Both the position numbers and the translations under genes were made by a program. DNA of 64,000 nucleotides from Chamaea fasciata (Eukaryota > Chordata > Aves > Passeriformes > Sylviidae): assembly GCA_029207755.1 (NCBI GenBank), contig JARCOQ010000006.1, forward strand, positions 72,886,093-72,950,092, in the 5' to 3' direction. Positions 1 to 12,770 of the stretch are shown here, piece by piece. The notes below the pieces were generated by a model. It had not been told where the DNA came from. It was given only the letters and a program-made list of their open reading frames with translations, and did not search any database. Each line of letters begins with the position of its first letter. Within the stretch, counting starts at the first letter, position 1.

Positions 1-3000
1 TCTATTATGGTGTGTTTGGATAGCAACTGTAAAGTTGCCATTTTTCACAGCTTTTCAGGATTTATGAAGAAGACCCCCATGATTTTACTGTTTTCATTAC
101 CACACCATTTTTTAGCGACATGCCCAGATTTTGCTAACAGAAATAACAACACCCCCTGAAGTCCGCCATCTTATTTCTCCAAGAGTGCAAAGGAATACAG
201 ACGGGGGCTGTGTCAGCCCTAACAACACCAGGGCTTTCAAACATTACAGTGATCTCACTAAATTGCATTTAGACATGCTCTCAAAATGCCATCAGTTCCA
301 AACTGCTCCAGAGCCATCCCTGCCTGCAGCAGCCTGTTGGATTGTACCTGGAGATAAGGGATGAACGTGATCACTGCCTTGGCCAAGTGCTGCTGGTGCA
401 GTGCTCAAGGTCACTCCCAAGCCCACCTCTGCACGTGCTGGGTGATGAACGGCTGCACTCAGCCGTGCTGATGGGTCCATCCTTCTCGCAGGCAGTGACC
501 AACACTGAGCAGCTGGCGGCAAGGCTGCTTCATCTTCCCACTGCTTGGCGGGGGCAGAAAGAAAAGAAAAAGGAAAAAGCCCACTATTAGAAAAAGATTT
601 ATCAGTAAATGTAGCAGAGACATGCTTGACCTCCATATCTTCTCTTGTTTCCCAAAGGCAGCACATGTAAGATATTTCCTGTCTTTCATGTTACTGGCTG
701 GAATGCATCACGAAGTCCAAATTTGCAACCTGCTGTGTGTTTTAGTCATTAGGCATGACTTTGTCTCTTGATATGAACTGCAGCCAACTGTTCACTGTTT
801 TAATAATGCAGTTTCTTCAGAATTCCCCCTTCTCCTGGACAAATAAACAAGAGAACCCAGCCAGGCTAAAAGCTGCAGTTCTGCCGAGGCTGCTGTGTCT
901 TCCAGTACCTTATTCCCAAATCAGCACACCACACTCTGCTCTAGCTAACCAAAACATTAGTCACAGTAGCCTCCACCTGTTATTCAGGAGCCAAAATTCA
1001 AAGGTTAATGAACAACTAAAAGTAGCTATTAGACTTCAAACAAGCTTATTTGACAACTTGAAAGAAGGAGTTTACTGGCTGCAGCTTGGTTCTACATTCA
1101 CTTATCTGTCCACAACATCCAAGCATTGTTAACTATATATTATTTTTTTTTCATTTATAGCCATTCTGCAGAGACATAACCCAGGTTATTAAACTACTGT
1201 ATTATCTTTGCCAGCTATGTGTCTTGGACTGTGTTTTCAACACATTTACTCAGTATTTCAACCTCTGACCATCTTCAAAATCAACTGAAGACAACTTTTA
1301 AGGACATTAAAATATACATCACCTGTAAAAGGCAGGTCTGGTTATGCTTTGATGGCCATAAGTGGTACACAAGTACTGGTTATGCCTTTGCTCCACTAAT
1401 ATTACATATACATTTAGTAAATGTGTTCAAAATGAAAGAAACTTCTAGAATTTCTGACTGTATCTACAACAAGCCTTCTGCAGGAGAGAAAAAAAGAACT
1501 AAAATAGGTGCACATGACAAACTGATACCTGATTTGAAAACCAGATGAAAGAGGTCTCACCCTCACAGAAAGTGACCTTGTAGGGCTGCTCTGCCACTCC
1601 AACAATAAAAGTTTATTCTGTGAGGAGCACAATCAGTAGAACTTGATTTCCTGCTAATTTTTGTCCCCTGAGTCTCCTTCCAGTGTCCTAAGCCATCTGC
1701 TCTCCATGGGAATGTGTGGATACCTGCAGGGGTCAGTGTGGTGCTGGAGCCATGGGCTGGCCCAGCAGCTGCTGTCAAACCCATGAGGTAACTGACGGGT
1801 TCTGCTGGTGTGTCAGCGTGGGCACCAACAGGAATCCTTTCCTTCCATCCAGCTCCCAGTGCTCCTACACATCACAGGCAATTAAGGTGATTAAATCCCA
1901 TTTCAGCTGAAGGTGCTGAGGCCTTTCCAAGGTTATGAAGGGGAGACTGCCCAGCAGAGCGAGGTCAGACCACAGCAGGTTGCCCTGGTAAGTTGTGAGC
2001 AGCCCATTCCTCTCATTCAGCACAAATACACAAACCCTCACAATGAGAAAGAAGTAAAACAGCTTTTGTGTTTCACAAACAGTTCAGCAGTTGTTTTTTT
2101 AAGTTATAAGACAATTAGATTATTTTTCTGTATAATAATTTCATATCACTGCAAGCAAGCTGCATTTATCTCCAAATGCAATCGTGTCATTTATCCATGT
2201 CCCTCCTCTGAGTGAAAACTCAGGAAACAGGCTTTGTTGTTTTCAATGGCTTGGAATTTCAAGACAGAAAACTTGACAGAAAACTCTCTGCCAGTTTCCT
2301 CCTTGTTCAGTTAAAAATCTTGGTCTGAAGGGAGGGAAAACACTGAATCCAGTTCTTCTATAACAGCAGCTTCACTCTTTCCCTTTTAGGAAAAGTTGCA
2401 GGATCCCAGACATGAGTCACCTGTTTGGAAGAAAAGGATGAAATATTACAAATATTTTTGCCAAGGGGCTTCACCAAGAGGTGGGAGACTCTAATGAAAA
2501 GTGTCTGGCCATGCCATGCATCTCCCAGGCTCACTATTTCCAGGCTTTGCCTGACCATACCCATTTACTTTGGAAGCTGTGAGCTCTAGTGGAGTAGGGA
2601 AGCTCAGGCAATTCATACCTTTGTGTTCCCACATGCAGACCATACTGTGCAGTTCAGACTCTCAGCTCTAGGCTGATAGCCTAAATCATTAAGTCAGGAA
2701 TTACTTTCCTTAAAGCTTGAAGCAATTAGTTGACTCTCATTACCTGTTTTAGTTCTGGATTTTCTCATTAAACAGATCCTAAAAGGATCACTTTGGGGAA
2801 GCTTTCATAGCGAGAATTACAAACATCTTTCAAGCAAGAAGATCCTTGGTGGGAGGCATCTTCCTTTAGATCAGTTCATTAAATATGTCTGAAAGCAGCC
2901 AGCAGAAGAATAAGATCTGCCTGACTGACAGACAAGGCAGGCTATCCTATTAGCAAAAATTATTTACCTACTCAATAGCTCCTGGAAACTCATGTTCCCA

Positions 3001-6000
3001 CCAGACACAGGAGTTAGTTTTATAGCTTTATGTGTGGTTAATAAAGCCCAAAGAACTCCCACATCTTTAGATTATATGACAAATCATTGTCATAGACAGA
3101 GATGTAACTACAAACTTATGTATTTTGGAACCAAAGTAATGCCTATCTTCCATAAATTGCATAACTCACATGAATTACTCAGTGCCCACAGATTACAGCC
3201 AATTTGATAAAGGAAAAAGTACTTTCTGTTTTCATCACTGAGAAAAATACAACTGGGCTGAGGGGCAAACCAGACTGGCACATGAAAAATCCCTGCTAGG
3301 AAAAGCACTACTGGCCTGACTGCAGCTCCTGTGGGATTCAGTCAACTGCCTGTAATCATGAGATTGGCACCGCTTAAATTCACAGCTTTCCAGAAGGATG
3401 AAGCTCACTCTCTATTCATTTTTGCTACCATCTAAAGAATCAAGAGAGTGGCTGGTGATGAAGAGCACATCAGTCATGTTTATTGTGACAACCATGACTG
3501 TTATAAAACAGACACTCTTACAGCACATGCTAACCTCCCCCGTGCTTTTTCTTTCTTTATTAAAAACCTGTCGAACATTCAGTTCAGGTTTCCTGGGACA
3601 AATGCCTAGAAAAGTGCTGATTGCAGGAGTTGCCCACAAGACACAATTTGCAGGTATGGGTCTAGGTGTAACACTGTTCTCACAGCTGCACTCATGCAGT
3701 TATTTCTTAAAGAATGGCTTTGAACAGTCTTCAGGAACAACCAGATGTGTAGAAAAACAGTTAACTGAGAGATACAGCTTTGATTTAGCTCAATATTTGG
3801 TTCATCTCAATCTTTAAACTTTCTGGTGGAATAGCTGAGCAGAGGGAGCAATTAGGAAATGTCTGAACCAAGGTCAGCTCAAGCACAGTGAATATAAGCT
3901 TTGACAGTAATTTCATATTGAAAGTTTTCAAATGGGCTAAGGAAAGAACACAGAAGAAGTGCCTGTGGGCTGAAAAAAAGGGAAGGCTTCAAGTAGGTAG
4001 TTTGAACTGACACACAGACTCTTGTCCTAAAAACGACTTTTTCCTGGACACTGTGAGTTGTTAACAACATATGTTCAAGCAGACAAAGTGGAAGAATGGC
4101 TGAAGCTGCCCCTTACCTTCCCTGGCTAAAAATGTACCCTGGCTTGATTTGTTTCCCATGCTCAAAAGTTGCACTGGAAAGAACAGGACACTCCTGCTAG
4201 AAAATGCAAGTGAAAATACAGTTTTCAGATGAATGTCTTACCAAAAAAAAAAGTCTTCATGAAGCAAAGACTCACCAGTAAACATTTATGATCTACCTTG
4301 CCACTGAGGAAACTAGATAGGACTCAGTTTGACAGACCATGGGGAAGAAATGAAGTTTCTAGGCATTACAACCCAAGAAAACTGAGTCTCTAGACATTAC
4401 ACCCAAGTTATTCTCCCTTGTATAGAGACAGAGAATGGAGGCCTAAAGTAAATAGTTGAGTCATCTGATCCCCATGCTATAGCCACAACTCATTAGATAT
4501 CTGCTAATTACAGCTTTGAAAGATACCATGGAGTGACACAAGGCAGACCTAGATGTATTTAGTTAGTTTTACAACTGAGGAGTGTAAGAAATCCTTGGGT
4601 TCTTTCCTACAGTCAATAGCTTCAACAAAGAGCTCCCCATTAATTGCAACCACATCTTGTCTATTTTTATGTATGAGAAACACTACAGTCCTTATAAAAA
4701 CCATAAAACAGCCATTGTCATTTAGGGATGCTATTAACCAAGGTCTTTTTGAGTGCTTCCCATTCTCAGCTCCTTTGCCTAGCTGTCAGCCCATTGGCTT
4801 TTAACTAAAAGCAGTGCGGCCATGTGCAGCCCTTGCAGAAAGCTCCGGATTTTGATTTCAGTGCAGGAAACACTCAGCTGTGAGCCCTCTTGCAAAGGGG
4901 AGGCCCTGGAGTGTTTGCATGCATTCCCCCCGCAGTGATGTCAATGACAAAAAGAATCATCCTGACAAAAAAGGATTAAAAATCCCCACTTTGTTCTGAA
5001 ACTGCCTTTCATTCTTTGCTTCCCTCCTCCACTTCTGGAAAATCAGTGCAGCAAGCAGAAGAGAAGCTGCACTGATTTTCCTGCAATACTTAGACTCAAG
5101 ATTAAGAAAAGCTTTCCAAGGGTTAAGATTAAGGTTGCCTAATGAAGCTGAAGGATTGTCATTATGTAAGGACAATTTAGACAAGCCTCCATTAGCAATA
5201 TTAGTGTAAAGAGTCTTCTTTGGGGCAGAAGCATAGATTAAACAATATCCTAAGATATTCTGGCTATTTCTGGATGCTCTACAACTCAGAAGCTCCCCCT
5301 CCTCCCAAGCTGCCACCCTGTATTTTTACAGCCTTCTGTATAATTTTTTAACTCCTTTACCATTCTCCCAGGAGTTCTGCACAGACATACTTGCAACCCC
5401 CGAAGAAGACCGAAAACTCAGTTACTTAATTACAACAAAAGCAAAAAGAAAAAAAAAACCAAACGGGATTGTTATCTCATGGAGAAGTAAAAAATGAGGC
5501 AGAAGACACACATGATAAAAGAAGATACCAGAGCCACAGCAGTAAAAATTATGAGTTACAAGAGCGATATAAATCCTGTTAGCAGGTTGGCAGAAACCTG
5601 ACATTTCCAATTCTCCATAAAGCTATTATACACATCTACTGAACTACAAAATTAAGACTAGTTCTGCCAGTTTGAGTCATGGCCAATTCAGGCAAGTTGC
5701 AAAGCTGACCTCCTTTGGAGTCCATGTTAGACACCTTCACTCTGCAGCAGCTCATTTAGTGCTGCAACAGATAAGCTTTGTAGCATTACTCAAACATTTT
5801 TCAAGGTGTCTAGCAAACAGTTAAGTGTTGGAGGAAAACTTTGGAGTGCCTTAACTTCTTTTTTTTCCCCTTCCTGACAAATAAAATAGGAACTTGTTAG
5901 CTCAGATTCACTGCTTCAGGCTCTGAGTTTGAGATGTGCTTCTGAGCGCTGTCATCAGCAGCCTGTAGCCAGGTCACCAGTTTTCAGAACCACATAGAAG

Positions 6001-8179
6001 AGAGTCAAAAGGGACCCTGGGCAGTCCTTTCCCCTGCCCAAAAGATCCAGCACACAGGAAGAGGATGGCTGAGTAGGGCAAGCCAGCAATAGCATGGTTC
6101 ATCCATGTGGTTTTATGGGGCAGTTAACTTTTATTACCTGGTAATTACTGAGGAAGGCTTCAGACAAGTTGACTCTACAGCCCACATGGCAGCACACTTG
6201 TGTGGGCAGTCAGCTCACAAAAACCATGCTGCAAGACTAATGTTTCTGAGGGGAAAGTCAGTCCACTAGGAAAGCCAAGTTCAAGAAGACAGTTTAGCCA
6301 TATTTCAATAGTATCAGTCAAGAATACAAGTACCAACTCTAAAGTTAAAAGAAAAAAAACATGGAAAAAGCAGCCAAAGAATAGGAAGAAGTTACATGGT
6401 ACAACAACAAAATTATGAAATATCTTAAAATAAAAAAGTCTGAAGGGCAGAGATCAGATGACAAAAAAGTGTTTGTGAATAAAAAGTCAAAGAGTTTTAA
6501 AGTTGAAGCAAGTAGGCTAAGCTTCACTCTGCAGAGCAGACACTTGTTTATGGCATCACCCCTGAAGTGGGTACAACAAGGAGGAGTGAAGAAGAGGGAA
6601 GAGAAGGCTTTAGGAGAGGTAAAAAAAAAGAAATACTGAACATGTTCATTTTTCAAAAGAGAAGAATCACAATCCAGGGGTAGAATGGCTGTTGCTTTAA
6701 AGCATTGGGTTTCATGACCAATAAAGTCACTTGCTATTTCCTCCTCCTTTACTGTTCCCTGCTGTGGTACTGTTTCTTCACACAGTCAGTACATGTGAGC
6801 AGAGCACATTAATACTTGTAAAATCAGTGCATTCTTCTCTACAGAGGCACTGAATATTTGTGAAATGAGCACTTTGGTGAACCTCAGGCTGCTTTCTCTG
6901 CGCTAATATCAGTTAAGAGGTTTTGATTCTCTGTATCTGTTTTAAACTTTATTTCAATCTTAAACCCAAAAAGACATCGAACAATTCTGAACCATGTGAT
7001 AAAACATGGTCATATAAAAAGTCAAATAACTTCCAATCTCTTCTGTTCATTCTTTGCAATAAAAAGCAAAAATTACAGTTGATTTACTGTGCACTCAAAC
7101 ATTGGGAGAATGCAGGAACATGTGGGATCATTTTAGGTCAGGATTAAAACCCCATAATTTAGCTGAAAGCAGCTTCCAAACTAAGCTCATATTTTTTCAG
7201 ACTATATTTATAGTGCATTTACTATGTGCCAGTACATCATTAAATGTCCTACAAACTAAACCCACCCTTTTCTTTATGGGGAGAGTTTTTTCTGCTTAAG
7301 TCAGAAATATCCATTCCAGTGGAATTCTGCAGGAACCAGCAGCACTCACAGCATTCTGCCCCTGTCCATCTCCAGTCCTGATGGCTGCTAAGCTGTCTGC
7401 AGCCTTTTCTTGTTGCTGGTAAGAGCTCACAGTCTCCTGTTCTCACTTTCTAACATGCACCTTGCAGTGGTTAGAACCACTGCTCCCCTAGCCAGTTTGA
7501 ACTGGGAAGTAGAGCTGACAAAAAAGCAGAAGAGATTTGGGATGAATATGAGTGTCTGATTCTACCAGCAGCACAGTAGCCTCCAGGATGCTGTAGAGAA
7601 GGAGGGATAAATTACAAAGGCAGGAAAAAATAAAGAAGAAAAAAGAAAACCAAAAACTCAGAAGATGAACAATGCAGCCCTGAACGTCCATGCTGTTCTC
7701 CAGTTCACTGCACAGATTCCTGGATGAGGAGAGAGAGGACTGCTTTCCATTTCCACCACTACATTTGTGATACAGAGCTCTCTCCTGAGCTGCTCTGTCT
7801 GCATGACACAGATAATGATGCAGTTGTCAAACCTTATGCTTCCTGCTCGGTGTGCTCAGCCACAGGGTCCTGGTTCAAAGCCTGATTATTTCTGACCCTG
7901 CTGCACTAAGCTGCAAACTGAGAGGAGCATTGTGCAGGAGACAAATTGGCCATGCATCAGAGATCTCAGCTGAATGCTCTTCCTAGAGGAATGGTGGGTT
8001 TGGATGAATGTTCAGAGCTGAAAACTTAGCCTTATCACACAGAAGTTGCTGTCTGCAGGGAGAGGCATGGGGAGAGTAATGCTGCCTGGAAAAGCAGCCA
8101 GCTGACTCCATATCTCTCCCAAACAACATTGTGACACGCTGAGCTCAGGAAGCAGAGGGAGAATGAGGAAAATCATGTC
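1..8179. other. Non-coding stretch, no gene recognised
   Basis: This is AT-rich unique sequence. Open frames on both strands are short, overlap each other freely and have no protein-like composition or recognisable domain. I see no CpG-dense promoter. Local texture includes a GC-richer block (about 290-560), an A/purine-rich patch (about 6330-6650) that gives a meaningless lysine-rich frame, and an imperfect repeat of about 19 bp near 4359 and 4389. It is best read as intergenic or intronic DNA. Confidence 0.6.
290..560. other. GC-richer block of unknown origin
   Basis: About 270 bp are clearly richer in G+C than the flanks and stay open in several overlapping frames on both strands (for example minus 292-666, 124 codons). 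That is what low stop-codon density from base composition gives. No domain, signal peptide or family resemblance is visible. It could be an old transposon fragment, part of an untranslated exon, or just a local composition shift. Confidence 0.3.
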
Positions 8180-8280
8180 CCAGACTAAATCAAGAGTCAC
8201 TCTGCAGAGTCCACAGCTGCTGCAACATCCAGACTAAATCAAGAGTCACTCTGCAGAGTCCACAGCTGCTGCAACATCCA
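8180..8280. repeat. Exact 49-bp tandem duplication (two copies)
   Basis: A 49-bp unit is present twice head to tail without a single mismatch (8182-8230 and 8231-8279), with two further matching bases on the left and one on the right. The unit is ordinary unique sequence. The lack of divergence points to a recent duplication, or to an assembly artefact. Confidence 0.95.
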
Positions 8281-9388
8281 CAAACACATAACACTAGTTG
8301 AAAATGAACTATTGCATAACGTTTTCCCCCTTTTTCTTTCATTTCCCACTTGAATGTGTGCAGAAGGTACAGTCTGAGCTGTTAGATGTTTTTCTAAGAA
8401 GAAAATGACAGCCCCAGAAATAAATACTCTGGGATTTATGGAGCCAGTGCACATACAGTGGCAGGAAACTTGGCCAGGCTGCCTTGCATTCATGAAATGG
8501 TCTCTAACTTCTGACTGGAAAGTACTGCAATATTCAGTGGGATGGACTGAAAGGCAGCCAACATGGCAAACATCTTGGGTGTTTCTACAGCAATAATTAC
8601 CTTTTATCAAACCTGAACTAGTGATGTCAAAATATTTTTAACTTGTAGTCATGAAATGGCCAACAAACACACAAGTTTGCTACTTCACACTAACATATGT
8701 TTGGTCTCAAGAGGTTAAGCACTCATCTGTTTCCAAATCGTGTTTCAAATTAAAAAAAAAAAAAAAATCCCAAACCCGAAACCAAAACAAAAACCCATCC
8801 TCCCCCCCCCCCCCAAATCCCCTCAACCTTTTCATCCCTGTCCATACTGTTGAAACATGTCAGCTTGCACACAAATTATGGTTTTTCAGGACTTCTTATC
8901 TCTGATATTTCTCATGACATAATGCTTCCAGTGTAGACCTGCAAGGTAAAACACAGTTTTAAGCATGAGTAACAAAACTGAGCCTTCCATCAACATGGAT
9001 TTGTTGACAGGAGGAAAAAGGCTTGGACACACAGATAATGTTTTGGCTGAAAGCAAGTTCAGATTGCTGTGATACAGACAGCAAGGGGACAGCAATCTTT
9101 TGGCTTTGCAGAAATTAAAGAGAAATAGATTTTCAGCTTTGCTTTCAAACTCTGACTTCAAAATCAATTTAAAAAATCGATTAAAATTATTTTGAGAAGA
9201 CAAACTTGAAGTCAAGCACAACACTCTCAGCTGATACTGATTAAAAGGGGCTGTACAGCTCTTCTGATAGCCCAGTCTTAGTGACATTCATGATGTCAGC
9301 AGGTACTTTTGTGAATGTGACTTTTCAACCTGAGCACTGAGAAAATCAATAAATTAAATAAACTTAAGTCTGCCAGTGATCCTATAGC
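8281..9388. other. Non-coding stretch before the first LTR
   Basis: Apart from the A-run/C-run low-complexity patch at 8752-8822 this is plain AT-rich sequence. No gene, RNA or repeat family was recognised. Confidence 0.55.
8752..8822. repeat. Low-complexity A16 then C13 tract
   Basis: A run of 16 A (8752-8767) is followed by an A/C-rich linker and then 13 consecutive C (8802-8814). It is a simple homopurine/homopyrimidine composite, likely to vary in length. It could be a decayed poly-A tail of an old retroposon, but no body or target-site duplication was recognised. Confidence 0.9.
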
Positions 9389-9393
9389 ACCTT
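9389..9393. repeat. 5-bp target-site duplication, left (ACCTT)
   Basis: ACCTT directly precedes the terminal TG of the LTR and recurs directly after its terminal CA at 10147-10151. This marks both ends of one integration event. Confidence 0.85.
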
Positions 9394-9521
9394 TGTCTTG
9401 GTTTGGGAAGACAGGTATCTGCCAGGTAAAATTACAATCAGAGGCTCTTAGGCAAAGATTTGGGAAATAGGAATAGCAGTTCTTTTACTAGTATGTAATA
9501 CAAAGCAAACAAACACCACCA

Positions 9522-9536
9522 CCCCCCCCCCCCCCC
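9522..9536. repeat. C15 homopolymer inside LTR copy 1
   Basis: Fifteen consecutive C replace a short A/C-rich segment found at the same place in copy 2. This is probably slippage after insertion. The length is likely polymorphic and error-prone in assembly. Confidence 0.9.
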
Positions 9537-9939
9537 AAACAACTACAGCATTAATAACAAACGACAACAGTACCAAGAACCTTGAGGGCTTTGTTTCACA
9601 AAACCCAGGGCAGTTTGGTTTCGGTGTCCCTGCAGGATCCTCAGAGCACCAAGCTGAAACAGTGGAAAAGTCCCGGGCTGGCAGCTGGGATGGCAGGGTG
9701 TCCCGGCAGGCAGGGGCAGGATGTCCCGGCAGCGCAGGGGGTGCAGGGTCACGCTGCAGCAAGAGGAGCAGCGCCGAAGAAGCCGAAGGCGAGGCAGGGC
9801 CTGGACCAGCTCCCGCGGGTGGCAGGGAAAACTCAGGATTCAGGCCGAACTGGTGATAGTAGATTTCCCAGGACTGGATCCCTTTGGCCACAGTGAAACT
9901 CTTCTAGCCAGCAACAGCCATTCTCCCTCTCCCCGAACA

Positions 9940-9971
9940 CCGGAAAAAGAAGAACGCCGGAAAAAGAAGAA
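9940..9971. repeat. 15-bp block repeated at 17-bp spacing in LTR copy 1
   Basis: The block CCGGAAAAAGAAGAA occurs at 9940-9954 and again at 9957-9971. Copy 2 has a single related block, so this is a copy-specific tandem duplication. Confidence 0.85.
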
Positions 9972-10146
9972 GCCCGCTGCGCAGCTGCCTCAAGCTTTGT
10001 CTTTTACCTGCGTTATCTCCCCCTTCCACCTTTGTCCACTTCTTTGTTTCGGTTAAGTACTCTCAAGTATCCAACACTTGGTCTCCTTGGTAAGTTGTGG
10101 GGAAAAAATTCTTTAGAGAAAGAAGGAACAAACCTAACCCCCAACA

Positions 10147-10151
10147 ACCTT
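10147..10151. repeat. 5-bp target-site duplication, right (ACCTT)
   Basis: This matches 9389-9393 exactly and follows the terminal CA of the LTR. Confidence 0.85.
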
Positions 10152-11722
10152 CTCTTTCTTTTTATTAAAGCAGTCAGAAAGGCCAAAAAAAAAAACAAAC
10201 CCAAACTCAAACCACAGATCCTCTACCATTTCACTACTGAGGTATAATATATTAAAGTTGACTCACAGATATGAGTCAACAACGCCATGCTGCTGGGAAA
10301 AATGGAAAAGCATTGTGGGAAGAATAAACAAGTGTCATCTGTAGAACAGCTGGGCTTGGTGGGGCCAAGAGGATAGCTCGGCTGTGGCACCACCATCCCT
10401 GGAGGATGTGGGCAGAACACAAAAACCCTGGAGAACAGGCACAAGGACAATGAGGGGCCTAGTAGAGAAGGCTTAGGGCTGCTTGTTCTGAGGAGCAGAA
10501 CCCCAGTCCCCGTTGTGGCAGTCCTGGGACACGTGAGGAGCAGCTGGGAGGAAGGAAGGGTTTCCTTCACGCCCCCAGTCCCTGGACAGCACTAAGCTCT
10601 CTGAAGAGCAGGAGTGTCAGAGACAAGACTGAGACAAGCACCCCTGCTATGACTTTCAGTGTAGCAGGGATTATAAATTTGTGCAATACAATTTGGCTAA
10701 TTTCTGAGAAGTTCATCATGATCTTGCTGTGTGTGCTTGCTCTAAGTTCACTTATATCCCACTGCCAGAGTGAGAGTGCTCATCTCTTCTTCCTGGGGTC
10801 CACCTGGGCCTTCCTTCCAAACTACTCCACTTTGCTCTTCCTCCTTTCTGTTTACTGTTACTGGATCATCAGTGGTTTGCCTGTCTTTCCTGAGCCTGGA
10901 TGCTGGAAAATGTGCTGGGTTCCCTTTGCTAATTCAGAAACACTTCCCTTGGAGCAGACAAAGAAACAGGAGTAGCCTGGCAGTTTCTACAGACTGACCA
11001 GATTGCACAGAAGATGTGCTACAAATTAAACAAACAATTCAGTTAAAATAAGTGGTAGTAATTGAAAGTGCTTGAAAGGACAGCAGTGTTATTTTTTAAA
11101 TAATTATTTCTTTAAATTTTTTAATAAAAATTTTGTATTTCAATGTTACTGTACAAAGTTAAAATGCTTCCAAGCACGACTATTCATTTGAGGCAGCAGC
11201 ATTCCCATTTGAAATTTTAGGCAAACAGAGAGAGTGGGTATGAAGAGAAAGAGAAAAGTGTTTTTCAGAATTACATGTTGATAAATCCAAAAAGAGAAAC
11301 ATTTTCCAAACAAATTTTCTATATGCAAGCATCCCAGTTTCCCAGCAACTCTGTCAGTGATTTAATGTTAACTTTGTGGGAAAGCAGCTCTGGACAAGAA
11401 GCTAAGAGCTTTTTGGAGTCTATTCATAACCCTGCATTTGCATTTGATAAATTGCTTCATTGTTATAACAACCCCCCTTTAAAGTGATGATTGATTCTAC
11501 TTGTTTTACACAAAAAACATTTGGTTTAAAATGCTAATCTTTCAGCATTTTCTCTATCATTACATCAGAAGTTTTGTGAAAATGTTTCAAAACTTCCATA
11601 AAGTTGCTTAGGTATTTTCCTCAACTAAATACCATTTTACATGGGCTAAATTTCTCTACATTTTATATAAAACTGGCACCAATTTTTGAAGCATGGTTTT
11701 AATAGGTTTAAAACAAAATGCT

Positions 11723-11740
11723 TAATTATCTAGATAATTA
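11723..11740. other. Perfect 18-bp palindrome
   Basis: TAATTATCTAGATAATTA is its own reverse complement across all 18 bases and carries a TAATTA homeodomain-type core at each end. The surrounding DNA is AT-rich, so a chance origin is possible. Confidence 0.9.
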
Positions 11741-12482
11741 TTTAAAGCTAAAAGAAAGTGAGTTGTAACACTGTTGTAGCCATAACAAGAAATACAAAAT
11801 TTTATCTGGTGTTTTCAATTAATACTCCAGATATCTGTCAATTCCCCTGCTGCATTCACAATTTCTTGAAAGAATGGCACAGGATCTAAGTTTCTTCTAA
11901 TTTATTCAGTCGTAATTTTTTTTTTTTTCATAATGGAGTTATTCATACCAACATGTGCAGGACCACACTCTGAGCAAGCTGGATCTTATAACTATTTCAA
12001 CCCAGTTAATGCCAAGGTGAGGGTTTCTTTAGAATTTTGAACCAAAGTTCATCCAGGCAATCCCTTTGCCACAGCTTCAGCAGCAGCAAAAAGCTGCTGC
12101 CCCAGCACACTCTGAGCTACCCAGGAAAGCAAGGTGAGTTATCAAGTGCAGATCTGGTTTCTGCCAGCACCCAACACAGTTTTTATCATGGCACTCCTGT
12201 GAGGGGCACGACAGAGGCCAGTCTGAGGGTGTTTAACAAAGAGTGGTCTCCTGTCCCCTCCTGTGCAGACCCATCTAAGCAGCACACCTTGGGAACTGGG
12301 TACACAGCAAGGACCTGCAACCTGAGAAACACCCAGCCCACACGTGCTTCAGATCCTCTGCATTCATTTCTCCTTAAAATCCAGCTTTTCCCCAAGTAGT
12401 CTGTAAAATTTTTCTCCACTTAACCTCAAATTGCCTTTCTCCCCTGCTCATAACTTGAGCTGAAACGAAAAAAGAACTAAGC

Positions 12483-12512
12483 TTGGTTTGTCTTGAGTTG
12501 GTTTGTCTTGAG
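12483..12512. repeat. Exact 15-bp tandem duplication
   Basis: TTGGTTTGTCTTGAG is repeated twice, head to tail (12483-12497 and 12498-12512), in otherwise unique sequence. Confidence 0.9.
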
Positions 12513-12584
12513 TGTCAAGAAATAAAACCAGCTTCCAAACAACTGCAAAACAGCAGAAGTAGGTTTCAGTGGGACTTCTAATGT

Positions 12585-12770
12585 GCTGTGAATTACACTG
12601 GTGCTTAATTAAATTACCTCGCTGAGCCTAGGCCTAAATTAATGTGAGACACACTCCTCAGTGTTTATTTGGCTTGGATAATTAAAGGAAGTAACAAAAT
12701 GAGGGTTTAGAGCTAATGCAAATGAAAGTTTCAGTAATTATTTCTTCACTCAAGCACCTGGCAGAGCCTG
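12585..12770. promoter_or_regulatory. Candidate conserved non-coding element (motif cluster)
   Basis: Within about 140 bp there are three TAATTA homeodomain cores (12606, 12679, 12735) and an exact octamer ATGCAAAT (12716-12723). There is no repeat character and no open frame. Such clusters are common in developmental enhancers, but AT-rich DNA also produces them by chance. Conservation cannot be judged from one sequence. Confidence 0.25.

Larger units (their letters stand above)
9394..10146 (-). mobile_element. Solo LTR of an endogenous retrovirus (copy 1)
   Basis: This 753-bp element starts TG and ends CA and is flanked by perfect 5-bp ACCTT duplications. It is about 93-95% identical by eye to copy 2 at 17631-18442 over the central part. 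A 5-bp duplication fits an ERVL-like integrase best. The orientation is inferred: read on the minus strand it has an AGTAAA-like signal followed by the U5-type end I associate with passerine LTRs. Differences from copy 2 are an 88-bp deletion near the low-coordinate end, a run of 15 C (9522-9536) and a 17-bp-spaced duplication at 9940-9971. No gag, pol or env sequence is attached, so it is a recombined solo LTR. Open frames inside it reflect its GC content and do not look like genes. Confidence 0.88.

Noticed and set aside
6200..6640. Two overlapping lysine-rich frames
   Set aside because: They are produced by an A/purine-rich patch, with low-complexity composition and no start or splice context.
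9448..9891. 147-codon minus-strand frame, partly shared with the other LTR copy at 18022-18210
   Set aside because: The similarity comes from the LTR itself. The frame lies in a GC-rich LTR part, differs in extent between copies and has no domain.
10133..10146. Telomere-like CCTAACCCC motif at the LTR end
   Set aside because: It is a single short occurrence forming the terminal sequence of both LTR copies, not a (CCCTAA)n array.
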